Assembly (NCBI GenBank): GCA_031556405.1
Contig: JAVBTC010000118.1
Location: 1 to 64,000, forward strand
DNA length: 64,000 bases
DNA from: WQZF01 sp031556405
GTDB lineage: Bacteria > Pseudomonadota > Gammaproteobacteria > Burkholderiales > Rhodocyclaceae
Direction: 5' to 3'
This document shows, piece after piece, positions 8,110-16,698 of this stretch (its first letter is position 1; every line of letters begins with the position of its first letter). A model generated the notes under the pieces. It had not been told where the DNA came from. It saw only the letters and a list, made by a program, of their open reading frames with translations, and made no database searches. Both the position numbers and the translations under genes were made by a program.

Positions 8110-9279
8110 GTGAAGAGAACATTTAAGCATCTTGTTTCTGCAAGTCTGTTGTCCATGGCGCTCGGCGTTCCCGCGGCGCATGCGGACGAAATCCTCGTCG
8201 GCGCCGAATTGCCCTTGACCGGCACTCTGGCGCGCGTCGGCAGCGGCATGCAGGAAGGCGTCGCGGTAGCGGTCGATGTGTTCAACAAGAGAAACGGCAA
8301 GCACAAGATCAAGATCGTGACGATGGACGACGAATCGGCTCCGGCCAAGGCCATCGGCGCCGTCGAGAAGCTCGCGGCGCAGAAAGTCGTGGCGATCACC
8401 GGCGGTTACGGTTCGGGCAATATCGGCCCCGCGTCGGATGCGGCGAACAAGCTGGGTCTGGTGTACGTGACTTCGGGCGGTGTCGACGAGAACCTGGTCA
8501 ACCGCGGCCTGAAGAACTTTTTCCGTATCAATAACAATGCGGGCTATCAGAAGGCGATGATCGGCATTCTGCAGGACATGCAGGTGAAGTCGGTATCGGT
8601 CATCTATTCCACTAAGGAAGCGACTACCGATCTGGCCAAGGGTGTGCAGAAAGAGCTTTCGGCCAAGGGTGCGAAAGTGGAAATGCACGCCTTCGATCCC
8701 GCGATCTCGGACTTCAAGCCGATCCTCAACAAGGTGAAGCTGCGCGACAAGTCCGAGGCGATCGTAATGGTCGGCTACGAGAACGATTATGTTGGAATCA
8801 TTCGTGCGGCGAAGGTGCTGAAACCGCAGGCCAAGGCCATTCTCGGCGTCTGGTCGCTGGCTACGCCGAAGATGGTCGCCGATTTTCCGGATCTGATGCC
8901 CAATGTTTACGGCACGGCGGCGCTGCCTTTCCCGACCGAGTTCAAGACGGAAGAAGGCAAGGCGTTCCAGGAAGCGTACAAGCGGCTCTATAACAAGGAA
9001 CCGGATTATCTGGGCCAGTTCGGTTACGTCCAGACCATCCTCCTGTTCGAAGCCATCGCCCGCGCCGCCGACAACGGCACGCTTTACAAGGGCGGTCTGG
9101 CCGATGAAATGCGCAAGACCAACCGCGAAACGCTGATCGGGAAAGTGACGTTCAACGAAAAGGGAGATAACCCCGCTTTCATCCACCGCATGGGGCAGCA
9201 CCAGAACGGCAAGGTCGTGATCGTCTGGCCGAAAGAGGCGGCGAACGGGAAGATGAATTTCCCCGCTGTCCCCTGGTAA
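8110..9279 (+). CDS. livK: Branched-chain-type ABC transporter substrate-binding protein
   Basis: GTG start after a GAGGAG site. The 389-residue precursor has a clear signal peptide (KRTFKHL, then a hydrophobic core, then GVPAAHA-DE) and a type I periplasmic binding fold beginning EILVGAELPLTGTLARVGSGMQ. Proteins of this Leu/Ile/Val-binding family also bind aromatic and alicyclic carboxylates. The first gene of the livKHMGF set, 66 bases after the ligase gene, it probably captures the acid that the ligase activates. A gap of 159 bases to livH may allow higher expression of the binding protein. The ligand is unknown. Confidence 0.88.
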   Translation: MKRTFKHLVSASLLSMALGVPAAHADEILVGAELPLTGTLARVGSGMQEGVAVAVDVFNKRNGKHKIKIVTMDDESAPAKAIGAVEKLAAQKVVAITGGYGSGNIGPASDAANKLGLVYVTSGGVDENLVNRGLKNFFRINNNAGYQKAMIGILQDMQVKSVSVIYSTKEATTDLAKGVQKELSAKGAKVEMHAFDPAISDFKPILNKVKLRDKSEAIVMVGYENDYVGIIRAAKVLKPQAKAILGVWSLATPKMVADFPDLMPNVYGTAALPFPTEFKTEEGKAFQEAYKRLYNKEPDYLGQFGYVQTILLFEAIARAADNGTLYKGGLADEMRKTNRETLIGKVTFNEKGDNPAFIHRMGQHQNGKVVIVWPKEAANGKMNFPAVPW

Positions 9280-9438
9280 GCGTCGCGCGAATTCAAGGTT
9301 CGCAACGATAGCGCACACGACGCGGAGTACTGCAAAAACGCTTCCGGGCAACGTCCCGGCGGCGCCCGGAGGGAGACCGGCGGTGCTTCGCGGCGGAGTT
9401 GCACACCCGTCACGTATTCGCAATACGGGGAAACCAAG

Positions 9439-10308
9439 ATGGAATTATTTTTACAAGCCCTCTATTCGGGCATCCTCCAGGGGGGCGCATACGCCCTGAT
9501 CGCGCTAGGGCTGGCGCTGGTCTTCGGGACACTCAAGATCATCAACCTCGCCCACGGCGAACTTGTATTACTGGCGGCGTATATCGCCTATACCGTCGAA
9601 GCGGCCCTGGGCCTCAATCCGGCGCTGGCGATTCCGTTCGCCATGGTGATCGTCTGCATCGCGATGGTCATCGTTTATTTCCTGGTCAGCCTGATCAAGA
9701 AAGACCGGGAGCTCAATTCGCTGATCCTGACATACGGGATCGGCATCATCCTGACCAATGCCATCCTGCTCATCTGGACGGCCGACATCCGCTCGACCTC
9801 CACCGCCTGGCTGCAGGAAGGATTCGTTCTCGGCGATCTGTACAGCTCGCGCAGCGAAATCATTTTCTTCGGCGTCAGCCTCGTGCTGATCGCTTGCCTC
9901 TGGTGGTGGCTTTCCAAAAGCTGGTACGGCCGCGCGCTGCGCGCGGTGTCGAGCAACCGCGATGCGGCAAAGCTGATGGGGATCAATCCGCGCTTCATCG
10001 AAATGGCGTCGTTCATCGTCGCCGGCATCCTCGCTTCCTTCGCCGGCGTCGCACTGTTCAGCTACGGCGTGATTCAGCCGCCGCTGGGCGGCGTGCTGAC
10101 GATCAAGGCGTTCGTCATTACCGTGCTGGCGGGGATCGGTTCCATTCCCGGCGTGCTGATCGGCGCCTTGCTGCTCGGCATCGCCGAGGCACTGACGACG
10201 ACGTGGTACAGCTCGGCGCTGCAGGAACTGGTGGGAATGGTGCTCTTTCTGCTGGTGCTGTTCTTCATGCCCAATGGCCTGTTCGGCACGGCGCGCAGAA
10301 GAGGATAA
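9439..10308 (+). CDS. livH: ABC transporter permease, LivH type
   Basis: A 289-residue polytopic inner-membrane protein that starts MELFLQALYSGILQGGAYALIALGL-like, as LivH proteins do. It contains the GTLKIINLAHGELVLLAAY segment and the cytoplasmic coupling region RALRAVSSNRDAAKLMGI. About eight hydrophobic segments are visible. It forms the translocation pore with LivM, whose gene starts 12 bases downstream behind a good AAGGAGGCCAAGG site. Confidence 0.92.
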   Translation: MELFLQALYSGILQGGAYALIALGLALVFGTLKIINLAHGELVLLAAYIAYTVEAALGLNPALAIPFAMVIVCIAMVIVYFLVSLIKKDRELNSLILTYGIGIILTNAILLIWTADIRSTSTAWLQEGFVLGDLYSSRSEIIFFGVSLVLIACLWWWLSKSWYGRALRAVSSNRDAAKLMGINPRFIEMASFIVAGILASFAGVALFSYGVIQPPLGGVLTIKAFVITVLAGIGSIPGVLIGALLLGIAEALTTTWYSSALQELVGMVLFLLVLFFMPNGLFGTARRRG

Positions 10309-10319
10309 GGAGGCCAAGG

Positions 10320-11321
10320 ATGAATACGAAAAAATATTTCGGCATCGCGTCGGTGGTGCTCCTGATGTACGTTCTGATTCCCCTGCTGCTCGGGAACAAC
10401 CCTTATGTGATGGGTCTTCTGGTCGCGGCGCTGATTTTCGGCGGCGTTGCGCTGGCCTGGGCGCTGCTCGGCAACCTGGGCGGCATGGTCAGTTTCGGGC
10501 ATGCGGCGTTTTTCGGTGTCGGCGCCTATGTTTCGGCGATTTTGACCATGAAACATGGGTTCCCGGTCATGGTGGCGATTCCGCTCGGCGGCATCGGTGC
10601 CTTCGTCGCCTCGCTGGCGATGTTGCCCGTGCTGCGGCTGCGCGGTCCCTATTTCGCGCTGGCGATCCTGGCGTATGCGCACATCTTCAAGATCATTGCC
10701 ACCGAATGGACATCGATGACCAACGGTTCCGGCGGGCTGCTCAGCATTCCCTATCTGCCCGAACCGTATCTCTGGTTTTATCCGGAGGCGGGCGCGACGA
10801 TCAATGATGAACGCGTCATTGCCTACAAGATCGGCGCCTATCTGATAATCCTGACCATCGTCGCGTTGTTTGCCTGGATCTATCACCTGATCCGCAAAAG
10901 CGATTACGGCACCGCCCTGCGCGCGATGCACGAAAGCGAGGACGCCACACGCGTCGTCGGCGTCAACAGCACTTTGCTGAAGGCGCTCATCCTCTTCGTC
11001 TCCGCGTTCATGACCGGCGTGGTAGGAGCGTTCAACGCGCACTACATCAACTTTCTCGATCCGGATTTCGCGTTCTCCGGCGGCCTGTGGGTCACGATTC
11101 CGATCGTCGCGGCGATTTTCGGCGGCTACCGCACCATCATCGGGCCGTTGCTGGGGGCGCTGGTGATCTATCTCGTCGATCAACTGGTTTTCAAGAACCT
11201 CATGCCTTCCGGTCACCAGCTGATTCTCGGCGTCCTGCTCGGGGCCATGGTCCTCTTGAGTCCGGGCGGTCTCCTGCCCCTGATCTACAAACTGGCGAGG
11301 AGGAAAAATGCTACAGCTTAA
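10320..11321 (+). CDS. livM: ABC transporter permease, LivM type
   Basis: A 333-residue permease starting MNTKKYFGIASVVLL. It has the NLGGMVSFGHAAFFGVGAY motif typical of LivM, the RLRGPYFALAILAYAH segment and the coupling-helix region YGTALRAMHESEDATRVVGVN, with roughly nine to ten membrane segments. The start ATG at 10320 lies 12 bases after livH. The 3' end overlaps livG by 14 bases, so the two genes are translationally coupled. Confidence 0.92.
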   Translation: MNTKKYFGIASVVLLMYVLIPLLLGNNPYVMGLLVAALIFGGVALAWALLGNLGGMVSFGHAAFFGVGAYVSAILTMKHGFPVMVAIPLGGIGAFVASLAMLPVLRLRGPYFALAILAYAHIFKIIATEWTSMTNGSGGLLSIPYLPEPYLWFYPEAGATINDERVIAYKIGAYLIILTIVALFAWIYHLIRKSDYGTALRAMHESEDATRVVGVNSTLLKALILFVSAFMTGVVGAFNAHYINFLDPDFAFSGGLWVTIPIVAAIFGGYRTIIGPLLGALVIYLVDQLVFKNLMPSGHQLILGVLLGAMVLLSPGGLLPLIYKLARRKNATA

Positions 11322-12030
11322 AGACCTGACCGTCCGTTTCGGCGGTCTGACGGCGGTCAACGCCGTGAGCTTCTCGCTGAACAACGACGAAGTTGTCGGC
11401 CTGGTCGGCCCCACCGGTGCCGGCAAGACGACGCTGTTCAATGCGATTTCCGGCCTCGTCAGGCCGACTTCCGGCAGCATCGTCTTCGATTCGGTCGACG
11501 TGATGAAGGCGCCGATGTACAAGCGCGCGCGCCTGGGCATCGGGCGCACTTTCCAGATTCCGCAGCCGCTGCACGAGTTGACCGTGCGGGAGAACCTGCG
11601 CGTCGCGCAGCGCTTCGGCACCGGCACGAGCAACCCGGCGCGGATCGACGAGATCCTGCGCTTCACCCGCCTCTACGAGAAGGCGGAGCGCGACGCCGCG
11701 ACCGAACTGGCGCTGACCGAACTGAAAGCGCTCGAAGTCGCCAAGGCATTGGCGACCGATCCCAAGCTGCTTTTGCTCGACGAAGTGCTCGCGGGACTGG
11801 AAACGGCGGGAAAACGCAACTTCATGGAGATGCTGAAGGACCTGCACGAGAAATTCTCGGTGGGCATTCTCATCATCGAGCACGACATCGAAACCATCAC
11901 TAACCTTTGCGATCGCGTCGCCGTGCTCAATTTCGGACAACTGATCGCGGACGGCAAGCCGGAAGACGTCTTCAAGGATCCGGAAGTCATCAAGAGCTAT
12001 ACAGGGGGAGAAGGAGGCGGCCATGCTTGA
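11308..12030 (+). CDS. livG: ABC transporter ATP-binding protein, LivG type
   Basis: A 240-residue ATPase. The Walker A is GPTGAGKT, where most LivG proteins have GPNGAGKT. The Q-loop region reads RTFQIPQPL and Walker B is LLLLDEVLAG, followed by the H-loop in IIEHDIE. The ABC signature is divergent: the usual LSYGQ region reads LALTELKALEVAKAL. This pattern occurs in a subset of aromatic-acid-type LivG proteins, so I do not take it as inactivation. It overlaps livM by 14 and livF by 8 bases. Confidence 0.9.
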   Translation: MLQLKDLTVRFGGLTAVNAVSFSLNNDEVVGLVGPTGAGKTTLFNAISGLVRPTSGSIVFDSVDVMKAPMYKRARLGIGRTFQIPQPLHELTVRENLRVAQRFGTGTSNPARIDEILRFTRLYEKAERDAATELALTELKALEVAKALATDPKLLLLDEVLAGLETAGKRNFMEMLKDLHEKFSVGILIIEHDIETITNLCDRVAVLNFGQLIADGKPEDVFKDPEVIKSYTGGEGGGHA

Positions 12031-12724
12031 GATTTCCAACGTCCGCGCCGGCTACGGCTCGATCAACGTTCTGTGGGACGTCTCGCTTTCCTTTGGCGAA
12101 AAGCAGTTGTCCACCATCATCGGCCCCAACGGCGCCGGCAAGACGACCCTGTTACGCGCCATCATGGGCCTGATTCCGGTCGCTCAGGGCGAGATCACGC
12201 TGGGGGGCAAAAAGCTGAACGGCACCTCCACCTGGGACATGATGGATTTCGGTGTGGCGATGATCCCGGAAGGGCGAATGATCTTCCGCGACATGAAGGT
12301 CGAGGAAAACCTGATGATGGGCGCGTTTCCGAAACAGCATCGCGCCCGTTCCAAGGCCAACCTCGAACGCGCCTACGAAATGTTCCCGCGCCTCAGGGAG
12401 CGGCGGCAGCAGTTCGCCGGTTCGCTCTCCGGCGGCGAGGCGCAAATGCTGGCGATGGCGCGCGGCCTGATGTCCGATCCGAAAATCCTGATCATCGACG
12501 AACCGTCGCTCGGCCTGGCGCCGGTCATCGTGCACGAACTGTTCGCCATCCTGCGGCGGCTCAAGGAAGAAGGGCGGACCATCATCCTGGTCGAGCAAAA
12601 CACGAATATGGCCATCGGCGTCGCCGATCAGGTTTACCTGATGCAAAGCGGCAAGGTGGTGCTCTCGCAGCCTGCCGCCGAAGTCGACCTCAATCATTTG
12701 CACGATCTTTATTTCGCGCGCTGA
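12023..12724 (+). CDS. livF: ABC transporter ATP-binding protein, LivF type
   Basis: A 233-residue ATPase with a canonical Walker A (GPNGAGKTTLL), the signature LSGGEAQMLAMARGL, Walker B ILIIDEPSLGLAP and the H-loop LVEQN. It is the last gene of the rightward operon and overlaps livG. A strong intrinsic terminator follows 36 bases after the stop, which fixes the operon end. Confidence 0.93.
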   Translation: MLEISNVRAGYGSINVLWDVSLSFGEKQLSTIIGPNGAGKTTLLRAIMGLIPVAQGEITLGGKKLNGTSTWDMMDFGVAMIPEGRMIFRDMKVEENLMMGAFPKQHRARSKANLERAYEMFPRLRERRQQFAGSLSGGEAQMLAMARGLMSDPKILIIDEPSLGLAPVIVHELFAILRRLKEEGRTIILVEQNTNMAIGVADQVYLMQSGKVVLSQPAAEVDLNHLHDLYFAR

Positions 12725-12754
12725 GGCAGCGCAAGACGCGAAAACAGTCGTTCG

Positions 12755-12798
12755 TAAAAAAGCCCGGGCCGCGTTACTCCGCGGTCCGGGCTTTTTCT
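12755..12798 (+). terminator. Intrinsic terminator of the liv operon
   Basis: A GC-rich hairpin pairs AGCCCGGGCCGCG (12761-12773) with CGCGGTCCGGGCT (12780-12792), with one G-T pair. It is followed by TTTTT and preceded by an A-run, so it could act in both directions and also protect nirC from the other side. Confidence 0.9.
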
Positions 12799-12802
12799 TT
12801 TT

Positions 12803-12882
12803 GATTTTTCTATTAAACGGTTAAATGCATCTCTGCTACTGTAGCCATATTCATTCAATAATTATTTCACAAAAATATCGTC
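12803..12882. repeat. AT-rich intergenic island, family copy 2
   Basis: This AT-rich block between the liv terminator and nirC is centred on GCTACTGTAGC, a perfect 11-base palindrome. ATTCAATAATTATTTCAC follows, which matches the minus strand of copy 1 and resembles the copies near 47.45 and 54.46 kb. Confidence 0.5.
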
Positions 12883-12905
12883 GGTTGTAATCCTTATTGC
12901 CGCGT

Positions 12906-13259
12906 TCATTCCTCCGGAAATCCCGCAAGCAGATGTTCCGCCACCCAGCGTGCTTCGGCTTCGTTCAGAAAGCGGTGCCATGGCGGCATCGGCGTACCTT
13001 CGCGGCCGTATACGATCGTGACGGCAAGCGATTCCGCCGGGCGACCCTGCAACGCCTGTGGCGTCAGCGCCGGGCCCAGGCCCCCTTGCAGGCTCATCCC
13101 GTGGCAGGAACCGCATTCTTGGCGCACCATGTGCACCAGTTCGCGGGCACGCTCGGGCGATGGCTCGGGTGATGGTTTAGGCGCCCGTTCGGACGCCGGG
13201 TCGGCCCATGCCAGTGAAACGAACATCCCCAGAAAAAATATAAATCCCGTTTTTCTCAC
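12906..13259 (-). CDS. nirC: Cytochrome c55X-like NirC
   Basis: A 117-residue small periplasmic c-type cytochrome. The N-terminal signal peptide ends near LAWA-DP, a Pro/Glu-rich linker follows, and the single heme site is CGSCH. A methionine in TPMPPWHRFL is a candidate axial ligand, and the C-terminal helix is EAEARWVAEHLLAG. Size and motif placement match NirC, which in nirS clusters is thought to donate electrons or assist cytochrome cd1 maturation. It follows the cupredoxin gene by 39 bases on the same strand, so the two are probably co-transcribed. Here it stands apart from the d1 genes, which lie on the other side of nirS. Confidence 0.8.
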   Translation of the reverse strand: MRKTGFIFFLGMFVSLAWADPASERAPKPSPEPSPERARELVHMVRQECGSCHGMSLQGGLGPALTPQALQGRPAESLAVTIVYGREGTPMPPWHRFLNEAEARWVAEHLLAGFPEE

Positions 13260-13298
13260 AGCCGAGCCTTATCCCTTTGCCTTGCCTGTTTCCTTTGT

Positions 13299-13616
13299 TT
13301 ATTCGACGATGACTTTCCCGGTCATATCCGGATGCGGCCCGCACTCATACGAGAATTCGCCCTTTTGGGAGAAAGAGCGCTTCCAGCTTTCGCCGGGGAA
13401 CATGGGGTCGGACTCAGGCACATTTTCCGCCTTGAACCAGACGGTGTGATAGCCATACTTTTCGTAACTCTTCCAGACGATGGTGTCGCCGGCCTTGATC
13501 TTGATCTCCTGCGGCACGAATTTCATTTTTTCGATCCGTACCTCGACGGTATCCGCATACGCTGCGCCGGCGGCGAACAAGATTGCCAAGAAGCATAATT
13601 TTAGTGTTTTCATCAT
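13299..13616 (-). CDS. Plastocyanin/pseudoazurin-like cupredoxin
   Basis: A 105-residue periplasmic type 1 copper protein. The signal peptide ends at AAYA-DT and a beta-sandwich domain follows. Likely copper ligands are the His in GYHTVWF and, in the C-terminal loop ECGPHPDMTGK, the Cys, His and Met. The Cys-X2-His-X2-Met spacing is compact, as in plastocyanin/halocyanin-like proteins. Placed between nirS and nirC, it is a candidate electron donor to cytochrome cd1, a role that azurin or pseudoazurin fills in other denitrifiers. The partnership is inferred from position only. Confidence 0.82.
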   Translation of the reverse strand: MMKTLKLCFLAILFAAGAAYADTVEVRIEKMKFVPQEIKIKAGDTIVWKSYEKYGYHTVWFKAENVPESDPMFPGESWKRSFSQKGEFSYECGPHPDMTGKVIVE

Positions 13617-13707
13617 GACTCGTTCTCCAAGAGGTTGTTATGTGATGACACGCTTTTGGAAATGCGTATTTCTTTTAGGTTCAATCTAACACATTCCGAC
13701 GGCACAA

Positions 13708-13737
13708 TAAAAAACCGGAGGCCGTTGCAGCCTCCGG
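13708..13737 (-). terminator. Intrinsic terminator after nirS
   Basis: The hairpin pairs CCGGAGGC (13715-13722) with GCCTCCGG (13730-13737) around a 7-base loop. On the minus strand it is followed by a T-run (13714-13708). It lies about 62 bases past the nirS stop and before the cupredoxin gene, so nirS is likely transcribed mainly as a single gene. Confidence 0.85.
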
Positions 13738-13799
13738 TCATATGATCGCTGATGCAGATGCTCCGGCAGCCCGGAAAACCAGGCCGCCGGCATTTCGCC

Positions 13800-15455
13800 T
13801 TAGTAGATATCGTGCTGCGTATTTTTGACGTTGAACTTGCCCGTGGGCGTGACCAGGCGCGGATCCTTGATGACGGTCTTCAGCTTGCGCGTCTTGTCGT
13901 CGAGAATCACGATGGCCGACGGTTCGGTCTTGTTGCCGGTCCAGATCGAATACCAGACTTCGTCGCCGTCTGCGTTGTATTCAGCATGAACCGCGCGTTG
14001 CAGACCTTTGGTCTTGCCCAGGTTGGCCATGGCCGCGAGGTCGATGACTTCCGGCTTCGGATTGGGATTCGCCATATCGTCGATGTTATAGACGGTGACG
14101 GACGCCGCAACCTTCGGATCCGGGTTCAACGGCGCATCGGCCCAGAGGTTCTTGGACTTCGGATGCGTCTTGACGAAGAGCGAGTTGGCCCCGTGGTTCT
14201 TCAGTTCCTGAACGACCTTCCAGGCGTATTCCGGATGCCCGTCGGGGTCGGTGCCGATCAGGGTGATCACGTCGGCGCCCAGGTGCGAGGTCGCCCATAC
14301 CGGCCCGAACTTGGGATGGACGAAGTTGGCGCCGCGGCCCGGGTGCGGGATCTTCGCGGTATCGACGATCGCTGCTGCCTTGCTTTCCTTGGTGTCGACG
14401 ACGGCAACCTTGTTGGAGGCGTTGGCCGCGACCAGGAAGTAACGCTTCGTTGCGTCCCAGCCGCCATCGTGCAGGAATTTCGCGGTCGGGATCGAGGTTT
14501 CCTTCAGGTTCACGATGTCGGAATAGTCGACCAGCTTGACCATGCCGGTTTCCTTGACGCTGACGACCCATTCCGGCTTGGCGACGGCGGAAACGATCGA
14601 TGCGACGCGCGGTTCCTGGTGATAGGCGCCATCCACGGTAACGCCGCGGGTGGAAACCAGCTTCAGCGGTTCCAGCGTGCCGCCGTCGAGGATTACATAT
14701 TGGGGCGGCCAGTAGGAACCGAGGATCGCGTACTTGTCTTCATAGCCCTTGAATTTTGAGGTGTCGACTGAACGCGCATCCAGCCCGCCCTTGATCGTTG
14801 CTACGGTCGTCGGCTTTTCGTACCACATATCGATCAGGTCGAGACGGCCGTCGCGCCCGATGACATAAATGTAGCGGCCGGAAGCGGAAAGGCGGGAGAT
14901 GTGCACCGCGTAGCCGGTCTTGACGAACCCCCAGATTTTCTTGGTGTCGCCATCGATCAACACGACTTCGCCGGAATCACGCAGGGTGATCGAGAAGATG
15001 TTGTCGAGGTTGATGTTGTTCATCTTCTTCGTCGGGCGATCCTTGACCGCAACGTGCAGCTTCCACGAATCCTTCATTTCCTTGATGCCCCATTCGGGCG
15101 GAACGTCCGGCGCCATCTGCAGGTAATTGGCCATTTCGGTCATTTCCGCCTTCGACATGATGTCGTCGAAGTTCGGCATACCGCCTTCGGTGCCGTAGGC
15201 GAGAACTTTTTCCAGACGCGAAGTGCCGAGTTTCTTCGTCGCTTCGGGTTCCAGGTTCTTGCCGGTGGCTCCTTTACGCAGCATTCCGTGGCAGCCGGCG
15301 CAGCGCTCGAAATAAATCTTCGACATCGTGGCCTTGCGCTCTTTGCTCAATTCCTGCGCCGCCGGCTGAGCCTGTTGCGCGGAAGCCGTGCCGATTGCTC
15401 CGATGGCCAGCGGTAAAGCTGCGAGCGTCAATACGTTGCGTACTGCTTTATGCAT
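13800..15455 (-). CDS. nirS: Cytochrome cd1 nitrite reductase
   Basis: A 551-residue periplasmic nitrite reductase that makes NO from nitrite. The ATG at 15455 follows GAGGAGAGG. The signal peptide ends near GTASA-QQ. The N-terminal cytochrome c domain has CAGCH (about 50-55) and GGMPNFDDIMSK. An eight-bladed propeller then binds heme d1, with visible segments KIWGFVKTGYAVHISRLSAS, GSYWPPQYVILDGG, YHQEPRVASI, HPGRGANFVHP and WATSHLGADVITLIGTD. The conserved active-site His residues are expected in VDGAYHQE and KIPHPGRG. An FNR-like site lies upstream. The length is normal for the family. Confidence 0.96.
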   Translation of the reverse strand: MHKAVRNVLTLAALPLAIGAIGTASAQQAQPAAQELSKERKATMSKIYFERCAGCHGMLRKGATGKNLEPEATKKLGTSRLEKVLAYGTEGGMPNFDDIMSKAEMTEMANYLQMAPDVPPEWGIKEMKDSWKLHVAVKDRPTKKMNNINLDNIFSITLRDSGEVVLIDGDTKKIWGFVKTGYAVHISRLSASGRYIYVIGRDGRLDLIDMWYEKPTTVATIKGGLDARSVDTSKFKGYEDKYAILGSYWPPQYVILDGGTLEPLKLVSTRGVTVDGAYHQEPRVASIVSAVAKPEWVVSVKETGMVKLVDYSDIVNLKETSIPTAKFLHDGGWDATKRYFLVAANASNKVAVVDTKESKAAAIVDTAKIPHPGRGANFVHPKFGPVWATSHLGADVITLIGTDPDGHPEYAWKVVQELKNHGANSLFVKTHPKSKNLWADAPLNPDPKVAASVTVYNIDDMANPNPKPEVIDLAAMANLGKTKGLQRAVHAEYNADGDEVWYSIWTGNKTEPSAIVILDDKTRKLKTVIKDPRLVTPTGKFNVKNTQHDIY

Positions 15456-15570
15456 TATCCTCTCCTCAGTTCTATCACCATAAAACATAAAAGCGCCAAC
15501 ATCGTCACGGCATCATCGCTGCGACAACAAGCGTCCGATTGCACTATTGTTTTTTTTCAGTATCGTATCC

Positions 15571-15584
15571 TTGACGCAAATCAC
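15571..15584. promoter_or_regulatory. Candidate FNR/DNR box between nirS and nirE
   Basis: TTGAC-GCAA-ATCAC fits the TTGAT-N4-ATCAA consensus at 8 of 10 defined positions. It lies 116 bases upstream of the nirS start. A second, weaker candidate, TTGAT-TGAG-GTTAA (15631-15644), lies 89 bases before nirE. Anaerobic or NO-responsive control by an FNR/DNR-type regulator is usual for nir genes, but these sites are only consensus matches read by eye. Confidence 0.45.
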
Positions 15585-15732
15585 CATTTTTTGACTTATG
15601 TTAAAAGAGGGTGATTAAAATTAAATATCTTTGATTGAGGTTAAGCATTTCCTTCTGCCTGCCCCCTACAGTGGATTCAGGTTTTTTCGGGTTCTTCCGT
15701 CGTATAAAAAGCATTATCTCATATTTTATCCC

Positions 15733-16698
15733 ATGAATCTTTCTCGTCCGTCTCTTCTCCGTTCTTCTCAAGCCTGTCCCGGCTGCGTTTATCTGGTCGG
15801 TAGCGGTCCGGGCGATCCTGAACTGCTTACGCTCAAGGCGGCGCGTCTGATCGGGGAGGCCGATGTCATTGTTTACGATCATCTGGTCGGCGCCGGCATT
15901 CTCGATCTGGCGCGGTCCGACGTGAAAATCATTTATGCCGGCAAGGAAGCTTCGAAACATACGTTGCCGCAGGAAGAGATCAATGCGCTGCTGGTGCGTC
16001 TGGCGCGCGAAGGCGGAGCAAGGTGCCGGATCGTGCGCCTGAAGGGCGGCGATCCGTTCATTTTCGGGCGCGGCGGTGAGGAGATCGAAACGCTGATCGA
16101 GGCGGGGAGTCCATTCGAGGTCGTGCCCGGCGTCACCGCCGCCGCCGGCTGCGCCGCGTATGCCGGGATTCCGCTCACGCACCGCGACCATGCCCAGGTC
16201 TGCGTGTTCGCAACGGGGCATCTCAAGGACGGCAGCGTCAATCTGGACTGGGCCGCGCTGGCGCGGCCGCATCAGACGGTGGTTTTTTACATGGGGATCG
16301 GCGGCATCAGTGAAATCTGCCGGCAGATGATCGCGCACGGTTTGCCCCCGCATACGCCGGCTGCGGTGGTGCAGCACGGTACGACGGTGCGGCAGCGGGT
16401 ACTGACCGCGGATCTCGGTTCTCTGCCGGAGCGGGTCACCGAAAGCGGGATTGCCGCGCCGGCACTGATTATTGTCGGCAGCGTCGTCGGCCTGCATGAA
16501 AAGCTCGCCTGGTATGTGCCGGAAGAGGAGGGCGCAAAGAGCGTGGAAGAAAGCGCTACTTCTGCTGCTTCCGCCGCTCCAGTCTCCCTGGTTTCCATGT
16601 CCGCCGCGCCGTCGTTCGTATGCAGGCAACAGTCCGTCAACCAACAGTCCGCCAATCGGCAGGGGGCGATAGCAGCGGCAGCAACGCTGTCGGGGTAA
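15733..16698 (+). CDS. nirE: Uroporphyrinogen-III C-methyltransferase (NirE/CobA type)
   Basis: Methylates uroporphyrinogen III to precorrin-2, the entry to heme d1 (and siroheme/cobalamin). The 321-residue product shows YLVGSGPGDPELLTLKAARL, VIVYDHLV, VRLKGGDPFIFGRGGEE, VVPGVTAAAGCAAYAGIPLTHR and a C-terminal VVGLHEKLAWY. The family domain ends near residue 265. The last 55 or so residues are a low-complexity Ser/Ala/Gln tail, and its coding sequence overlaps the 3' end of the opposed PIN gene by 62 bases. Divergence from nirS favours the nirE assignment over a siroheme role. No strong ribosome site precedes the ATG. Confidence 0.88.
   Translation: MNLSRPSLLRSSQACPGCVYLVGSGPGDPELLTLKAARLIGEADVIVYDHLVGAGILDLARSDVKIIYAGKEASKHTLPQEEINALLVRLAREGGARCRIVRLKGGDPFIFGRGGEEIETLIEAGSPFEVVPGVTAAAGCAAYAGIPLTHRDHAQVCVFATGHLKDGSVNLDWAALARPHQTVVFYMGIGGISEICRQMIAHGLPPHTPAAVVQHGTTVRQRVLTADLGSLPERVTESGIAAPALIIVGSVVGLHEKLAWYVPEEEGAKSVEESATSAASAAPVSLVSMSAAPSFVCRQQSVNQQSANRQGAIAAAATLSG

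Noticed and set aside
11700..11800. Inactivated LivG because of a missing ABC signature
   Set aside because: The divergent signature occurs in intact LivG relatives of aromatic-acid importers, and Walker A and B are sound.
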